Assembly (NCBI GenBank): GCA_902799705.1
Contig: CADCBP010000020.1
Location: forward strand, 27,447 to 91,446
Length of the DNA: 64,000 nt
DNA from: an uncultured Bacteroidales bacterium
GTDB lineage: Bacteria > Bacteroidota > Bacteroidia > Bacteroidales > Paludibacteraceae
Direction of reading: 5' to 3'
This document shows, piece after piece, positions 61,701-64,000 of the stretch. How positions within the stretch are numbered: the stretch's first letter is position 1; every line of letters begins with the position of its first letter. The notes under the pieces are model-generated. The model had not been told where the DNA came from. It made no database searches and was given only the letters and a program-made list of their open reading frames with translations. The translations under genes were made by a program, and so were the position numbers.

Positions 61701-62827
61701 ACTATTACTACACCAAATACGGTGATAAAGTTTATGACCTCTATGAGTCCGGACTTCAGAAAAAACGTGAAGAGATTGCCGGCGGTGCGGACAAGGTCGG
61801 TAAGATGGCGTTCTATCCCGGCAAGGCGGCTACCGGCAGAAGTTATACACTCTCCAACGGAGTGGCCGCTTCCTCATTCGTCTTCGGTAACCCCACCATG
61901 GGATATATCGACATCTGGGGATTCATCGCCGATAATACGTCGCTTCTGGAGGACGAAATCGGTTATATGAATGCTTCCGGCAATTATCTGACGATTACCA
62001 AGGGCGCACTGGAGGAAGCGGACGCTATCAGCTCCTTGACGCGCTACCTGCCGCCGATGCATGCTATCGTACTGACAAAGAAAGGCGACGCTGATACGTC
62101 CCTCGAGGTGACACTCAATACCAACCGTATCGTCACCGCCGCGAGCCAGATTACCCGTCCTCTCCCGGAACCTGCCTCTGCGCCTAAAAACTATAAATCA
62201 TCAATCATAAATCATAAATCATCAATCCAAAAGGGTATCATGACCGTCACCGCCGTTAACCCTGCTTCCAAGCGCTGCACCTCGCGTCTGCTGCTCGGAC
62301 AAGGATTCAACGAAGCCATCATACGAGGCGAGGACGCTACACTGACGACCATCAATATTGATAACTATACCGCAACATCCGCACCCGCCACGCCGTTTAA
62401 TATCTACGCCGTGGAAGGAAACAGCGGACTCAGTATTGACCTGCGTGACGTCATCGTCAATGTGCCTATCTCCTTCTATAATAGCGAACTGCCATTTGAG
62501 CCGATCTCTTATCTCTGGTTCACCGGCGTCAATAATATAGATGGCGAACTCGTGCTCTACGATGCACTCAACGACACCGAAAGACTGATCCTCGATGGTA
62601 TCCGACTCGAAATAGAAACACCCGAAGTCAGCCATCAGACGCGTTACTTCATCCGCCGTAAGGGCTTCAACCCCAACGGACAGGGTAACCAGGATGATCC
62701 GATAGCTACAGGATGGGATGATATCCGAACCAACGATATGAAGGCCCTGAAACTGATCAAGGACGGACATGTACTCATCATACGAGATGGACATGTTTAC
62801 ACAATGTATGGACAACAAATCAGATGA
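52763..62827 (+). CDS. 3354-aa secreted protein with the shared C-terminal tail
   Basis: The largest gene of the window. A long N-terminal hydrophobic segment (VRILLLISVVMYSVGMWG) serves as signal. The rest is a string of beta-domains: InlB-like FHGWATSPDGDVLYHPGDSI near residue 570, two related units with DTDGNVLGEE or DVDGNVVSSS, a jelly-roll-like region (YFSGFVGNPYNQNGKTCPNF), and near the C-terminus the T9SS-protein phrase WNNPDNWIG..VVIPPMTDGKPYPVMP. The tail reads LIKDGHVLIIRDGHVYTMYG and QQIR. A 35-nt heptamer array is translated in frame near residue 3150. The stop overlaps the start of the 175-aa gene (ATGA). Confidence 0.85.
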   Translation: MNIVCLKNLCKVRILLLISVVMYSVGMWGVGFTPTDGGLVVNLKQSDRILLSVMIDDDNNPSTPDVEYFVCHYPGYTGGHFNYYNWDDKESGNILKLIPQDAGATEPASPSIWSIDDPVPFKSGGKTYPIDGIAYTMWSTNPGGDSYTLVCSPSSTFMYQGYLTREADHANICNAIFVVPTDRGDKVTSFDPNNTMGRGTKFNGEKGYGFLDMPYREVYWLDIPRGNAPLSYTNASVVSFNTTLSDYKYPTDKKQTAKPGQAMYAFADDKHKPTKRTIFRLYVLDEPVTSTCADSYFFAYDEQDFVKYNKNFNDNKAGYTTEKKIYTIDRLVCMERLGETKYYVSDYMFVPIPDSTYYYVGYKNKYCHTDRGDAFNSQFKKIETLPIHYLGLPAPRGAYGQMMVDTTQTGELNLGVEFQPGGYFLRTNTGRNIQLRPSDDYKTWTCEEMWHITAEYAALTIKATMFTGSEYDEHDEGADIPGWSVMVRGTDVPVVGGRSIIDCDGWARIHIDSTDPNGAIEFVPANPDRHIHYNNNGCTGDTIADQYPMYGKTKVAARDARLVKGFTFHGWATSPDGDVLYHPGDSIDLVPGTTTLYAKATYTGTIHVALSFKKADGKRYFLTHPGSDAPRFSRARHIDEWTDAYQGMANAYNVDNRYINTFKVLTHPDPCAECAADEVVLDPRREMRYGAVDSLLFYENFAPAEEEYLGLYYTDPNTVIANHTWAGLFKSTGAGGRNGWPDYTVADVQNVKLSSTHYLGRNGEGNITRYERSNHDAPWIKYNAADNQFDGDASEANATVFQISRVRVADEHYVVIPDTTEEWRDEIVFGIHQGEQTEERVWSKLIGKQLMAMMKLDDDTVYFHPNPNKIITDYMTMRLNANYRLEETFEFIRDARVESLGTVADEDKPHMIGDRLDKNYFGRLIQSGLNTPVDVIYEGEYIDIVDTLRIRLRTLGPVKIKEYYGRWKEGAPGLHVLPDGSRYRDIIIRTKTAHHGAVETKLVLTPEYPVYNFNPLAGDSKRLTFTLAKVLSRQLLDTDGNVLGEEILNTVDVTPSLKLAQGHCTFTSGSPSAYFSVNAAQTINDHVTLVTKSGNSEGINYDTLRINSTAIVEGVTYPVTGRVPLMQSTMSDAELVWSAYANGNRYYIMAGSGGLIFRQYELKGSTLYKKEDGKTQLVKGSANAENSDTKYITPWKYDYVDQAAQQLTLETEYGVDRYFVINGSSEPDVATTGPATLTYVYVNELVNENANFEEQVKLKYGETNWLKFTAPGGVPTLSLTTNEEEATTFSWSYLQQEYNLLNNRDYPNYDELVFGYNTTSGASVQTRYKAYRIYSMLVNNTLTYCGREDENDIADLISAGNDWKTNYTIDLISDSRFSPGASGLSKSTNTGNLTTTVTPAGDSPTDIQYGGKYVNIVDTLDVQISLQPGAPTYRFKDKWSSFTSVNDAHLKIPLIRKTYHEAPFDSLICYVDRDEYNYVFPPEVTGANDTHTFTLGTEHKIGTNILDVDGNVVSSSATSDEHTDDMHLDDPAYADIRLADEYGNAPDWCEISDLGTNTITVHCKGNGIRAPRSANINIAYVINVKGTSRYINFRLQVAQSSRFQYAGNQNLVHSKGASGADLKDGVQQVHENKTILYYYNPSNAAQSTDQRVELPIRERNFYGWWRWYSLQPGEEDTDIPAERWQTEPSNTGRWNFPFRIIGDSVPVDPEDPSKGKKLVTQGRYTVFHYPSADYNARKDPPSKAPMLYPPQNKDTETYAVDLSVYYDNLPLSMKDVNQVDIAKLDTMQNIPEPTLSLREIYELHPWTEMAERMEGYKYALDAAYEGQRYLEDHVMMAPLGNRLLLKTDHRYSYDNIKKGGHSESLLGYYMRDDNWATAGWSDARKDSMIWCGGWDAPCQWYTYNPKTQTYTSCSYSVTEANDFLSVPEKTSIPAGKDADTIIYCLRARSVKTATAGTPGDPDPKDPVAGDYWFNICRYKIIYHRVNKYGPKLEARVGGVDKAIITNDEIEQHYEVLERLNFDYNQPGRHYTVYPKPLPWADASYGFAYPRTAALPDNRPHNKNGLENLANMGEYNLINRIPEFGQYWHKMEQHGSAENGYMIFCDGMSSAGQVAALELDTTLCEGQKMYFSGFVGNPYNQNGKTCPNFTFAVQGSLDGSVWEDITSYMTGDLPAANKWYQIYFPIEQNKEYTKFRVRVYNMAANDDGNDFIIDDMCIFATKPPLMVYQANTTCKNENENDSLTHVVLRVDYQGFTEDIYNLGSEYYTVQDISKSNDTTFLRLEDGYDNEVTRPAIAPSTKDTVYGKINLPNRHYTPAEGNDSIFPNLQELVDRFERTFEAHKDDSSKPVFRKGYVFEHLDDSIRPVFYVIHTAKMSSHDTYIVHMAGASSQLLSSQCALTRKVKVRNRMILTLNGDEMPEKEVQNMCANTLYDVSLHVKGTLLMDNTAPVEVTGTCSNDWLLYGDTTKATSATTYGYDYEDIVKVIQILRADGLYGGDPNANQFARSLADVNKVEMEKIQTALGIVLSVSEEPYRILTHLVNNGYLTLYQSNMTIVTPVNDSVKYTIFPISGSGSEVMQDLNIDVCPTPVHIALKSSLGQGVPMIIGGLNRSEEESQYPIVVLADVEHANSELAIPIDSLMMFPGTDGPKVAIKQIDFISTNDPEFHDGVDRIVLQPDRNWNLEGGENTGYYRNGNDTLLIEHTSETTYRMREGYSYTFGIEMMSNLGESGWGGLGDDCPIGTIPFTISVVPKHLRWAPETEDNRWNNPDNWIGINSSNTALIHENARFAPLSTCYVVIPPMTDGKPYPVMPASILSADSIQKVGFQYNTCHSIRFLPGGALSQQQRLEYDSVIADLSAPHDKWALRSAPIEGLLSGDIFMANADITGEISPWAIGPFDADGRNYNTGNASFWLSLYSRDAIHQNHTATVDTIETEAATWSKVTNALSLELQPAQGWAVYTRTRSNGDAAVRLPKNDDTYYYYTKYGDKVYDLYESGLQKKREEIAGGADKVGKMAFYPGKAATGRSYTLSNGVAASSFVFGNPTMGYIDIWGFIADNTSLLEDEIGYMNASGNYLTITKGALEEADAISSLTRYLPPMHAIVLTKKGDADTSLEVTLNTNRIVTAASQITRPLPEPASAPKNYKSSIINHKSSIQKGIMTVTAVNPASKRCTSRLLLGQGFNEAIIRGEDATLTTINIDNYTATSAPATPFNIYAVEGNSGLSIDLRDVIVNVPISFYNSELPFEPISYLWFTGVNNIDGELVLYDALNDTERLILDGIRLEIETPEVSHQTRYFIRRKGFNPNGQGNQDDPIATGWDDIRTNDMKALKLIKDGHVLIIRDGHVYTMYGQQIR
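62195..62229 (+). repeat. AAATCAT heptamer array inside the 3354-aa gene
   Basis: Five 7-nt units (AAATCAT, CAATCAT, AAATCAT, AAATCAT, CAATCCA) are translated as KSSIINHKSSIQK, unlike the surrounding sequence. Confidence 0.85.
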
Positions 62828-63351
62828 GGAAAGGGGGAAACGAAAAAATGAAAAATAAGTTTGTTTTGATAAGGTATGTTTTAATGCTGTGGATGTTGTG
62901 TGGCGTGTGTCACACGCAATCCGTCGCGTATGCTGATAACCGGACCCCGCAGGCTGCTTCTTCTTGGGGCTATAAACCGCTCAATAGCGTTTCTGCCTCG
63001 CAAGTCCACGGTGTGGGAAGCGGTGGCGGCGCAGGAGGAGGCATTGCCGGAAATGGCGGATCTGCATACAGAGCCTCCTATTCTCCCGCATCAGCCTCGG
63101 TGGCTATGTCATCAATGCCGTCCTATAACTTCCAGACTACCTCTGCATATAGGACCACCGCAGGAGCAAGCGCACAACCCGTCGTCTTGGCGGAGGGTGC
63201 CGCGTACTCATCGCCGTTTGATCCTACGGATGAAGATGACCCTATTGGTACGGTCACTCCGCAGCCCGTCGGCGATGCTCCGTGGCTCGTCATGCTCCTC
63301 TTCGCTGCAGGATTCATAGCCTTCCGCTATTCCCGCCGCCGCAACGCCTAA
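62824..63351 (+). CDS. Small secreted protein with a PVGD-TM-Arg C-terminal anchor
   Basis: The 175-aa protein (or 167 aa from the second Met, 62848) starts in an ATGA overlap with the giant gene. After the signal peptide (LIRYVLMLWMLCGVCHTQSVAYA) comes a Gly/Ser/Ala-rich, low-complexity middle. The C-terminus is tripartite: PQPVGDAPW, a hydrophobic helix (LVMLLFAAGFIAF) and a basic end (RYSRRRNA). This is the layout of CTERM-type sorting signals. It is probably co-expressed with the giant protein and could anchor or present it. No known family is recognised. Confidence 0.72.
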   Translation: MRKGGNEKMKNKFVLIRYVLMLWMLCGVCHTQSVAYADNRTPQAASSWGYKPLNSVSASQVHGVGSGGGAGGGIAGNGGSAYRASYSPASASVAMSSMPSYNFQTTSAYRTTAGASAQPVVLAEGAAYSSPFDPTDEDDPIGTVTPQPVGDAPWLVMLLFAAGFIAFRYSRRRNA

Positions 63352-63370
63352 GGCCTACCGCCTGACTCGA

Positions 63371-63405
63371 AAAAGGTCATTTCTTCGGAAATGATCTTTT
63401 TTTTG
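63371..63405 (+). terminator. Terminator after the giant-protein operon
   Basis: AAAGGTCATTTC, TTCG tetraloop, GAAATGATCTTT, then T-run. A UUCG-type loop makes it strong. Confidence 0.9.
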
Positions 63406-63609
63406 TTTGCGTATGCGCACATGTGCGCGCTTGCGCGCGTTCCTTATATATAAAACACGTGCGTACACGTACGCGTGCCTTTTTATATAATATAGCATAT
63501 TCTGCGTTTTTCGCCTCAAATACCCTCAAAAATGCGTATTTTGTAACTTGCTTGTTTTCAGTTCATTACAAAGAAAGTGCATTTTTATTGCATTTTTTTT
63601 GCAAAAATA
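63406..63609. other. Spacer with alternating purine-pyrimidine tracts
   Basis: GCGTATGCGCACATGTGCGC and ACGTGCGTACACGTACGCG runs lie between the terminator and the rRNA promoter. I see no gene. Such tracts can adopt left-handed or cruciform DNA. Confidence 0.5.
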
Positions 63610-63641
63610 TTTGGTCATATTAAAAAAAAGTTGTACCTTTG
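63610..63641 (+). promoter_or_regulatory. Promoter of the rRNA operon
   Basis: TTTG at 63610-63613 and TACCTTTG at 63634-63641, 20 nt apart, with an A8 tract spacer. The mature 16S begins about 270 nt downstream. Confidence 0.8.
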
Positions 63642-63912
63642 CACTCGCTTTTGAGAAACAAGTGAGTTTCGATTTTCTACCGCAGGCGCGGACATTAAAA
63701 TTCAGATTCTCCTACGAGGACCTAATTTTTTTGCGCCAAACCGAAGAAAACATCTTTGAAAGATTGATACAATTAGTGTAGTACAAGAACTGAAAAAAAT
63801 AATTCATAAATTTGAAATCATAAATTTGAAATCATAAATATGAATTTGGTTCCCTAAAATTTCTACACTTGATAAATTCGATTATTCTGAGCTATCTTAT
63901 AAATTTCTTTTA
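63642..63912 (+). other. Leader of the 16S rRNA transcript
   Basis: About 270 nt between promoter and mature 16S RNA with no convincing gene. It contains an AATTTGA/AATCATA heptamer array (63803-63846). The short frame at 63548-63781 crosses the promoter and is rejected. Confidence 0.6.
63803..63846. repeat. AATTTGA/AATCATA heptamer array in the rRNA leader
   Basis: About six 7-nt units (TTCATAA, ATTTGAA, ATCATAA and so on). The family matches 45203-45341 and 51199-51291. Confidence 0.85.
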
Positions 63913-64000
63913 CAACGAAGAGTTTGATCCTGGCTCAGGATGAACGCTAGCGACAGGCCTAACACATGCAAGTCGAGGGGCAGCGCGGGAGAAGCTTGCT
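63913..64000 (+). rRNA. rrs: 16S ribosomal RNA, 5' end (truncated by the window)
   Basis: Contains the universal GAGTTTGATCCTGGCTCAGG and the Bacteroidales-type GATGAACGCTAGCGACAGGC, then CACATGCAAGTCGAGGGGCA. Only the first 88 bases are present. Confidence 0.97.

Noticed and set aside
63548-63781. 77-codon frame before 16S rRNA
   Set aside because: It crosses the rRNA promoter and leader and has no family features.

Overview
The window comes from an uncultured-type member of the order Bacteroidales. The truncated 16S rRNA gene at the right edge has the 5' sequence typical of that order. Promoters throughout are of the Bacteroidetes type (TTTG near -33, TAnnTTTG near -7). The gene content also fits: DUF4954, PorG-like and T9SS-type secreted proteins, SufB, Mpl, an RprY-like regulator and an S41 protease. 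I cannot name family or genus from sequence alone. Layout, left to right. (1) 1-5.9 kb is a minus-strand operon read from a promoter at 5.83 kb: dnaN, DUF4954, rnz, radA and a PorG/DUF6089-like outer-membrane protein cut by the window edge. Its last three genes touch or overlap (TAATG, ATGA). (2) 6-9 kb is accessory: an unrecognised basic protein behind a leader element that recurs at 50.2 kb, a small secreted protein, a long hairpin, a DUF4160/DUF2442 pair behind two palindromic sites, and an unrecognised 153-aa protein. (3) 9-22.6 kb is mostly housekeeping: murI (almost leaderless), aqpZ (start region frameshifted), sufB, tRNA-Cys, a nucleosidase-like protein, an RlmI-type methyltransferase, a DEDD exonuclease, initiator tRNA with a secreted EEP-fold protein, then a compact minus-strand operon ssrA, tRNA-Ala, GNAT, Fur-like, membrane Zn protease, tRNA-Arg. 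Next come HHH protein, xseA and an outer-membrane barrel, overlapping the end of a 2165-aa secreted protein (22.6-29.1 kb). (4) 29-41.4 kb: comEC, rpe, an OmpR-type regulator with Glu at the phosphoacceptor site, ansA, pepD, S41 protease, dCMP deaminase, mpl, a trigger factor lacking the PPIase domain, and typA. (5) 41.6-49.9 kb: three paralogous secreted proteins (637, 505 and 1515 aa) plus a 44-aa peptide. (6) 49.9-51.4 kb: a repeat-rich non-coding stretch. (7) 51.4-63.4 kb: a membrane-tethered AraC regulator, a 3354-aa secreted protein and a small C-terminally anchored protein. (8) 63.4-64 kb: rRNA promoter, leader and start of 16S rRNA. Two themes tie the window together. First, five secreted proteins end in the same short C-terminal tail (an R/K-E/D-G, I/V-rich, RDG, Y, G pattern), which suggests one export or anchoring route, probably the type IX system. 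Second, more than twenty short tandem arrays with unit lengths of 7, 8 or 11 nt sit at gene junctions, in leaders, and in frame inside conserved genes (radA, murI, mpl, the giant protein). They look like the STRR heptamer families of cyanobacteria, and I regard them as the most unusual feature here.
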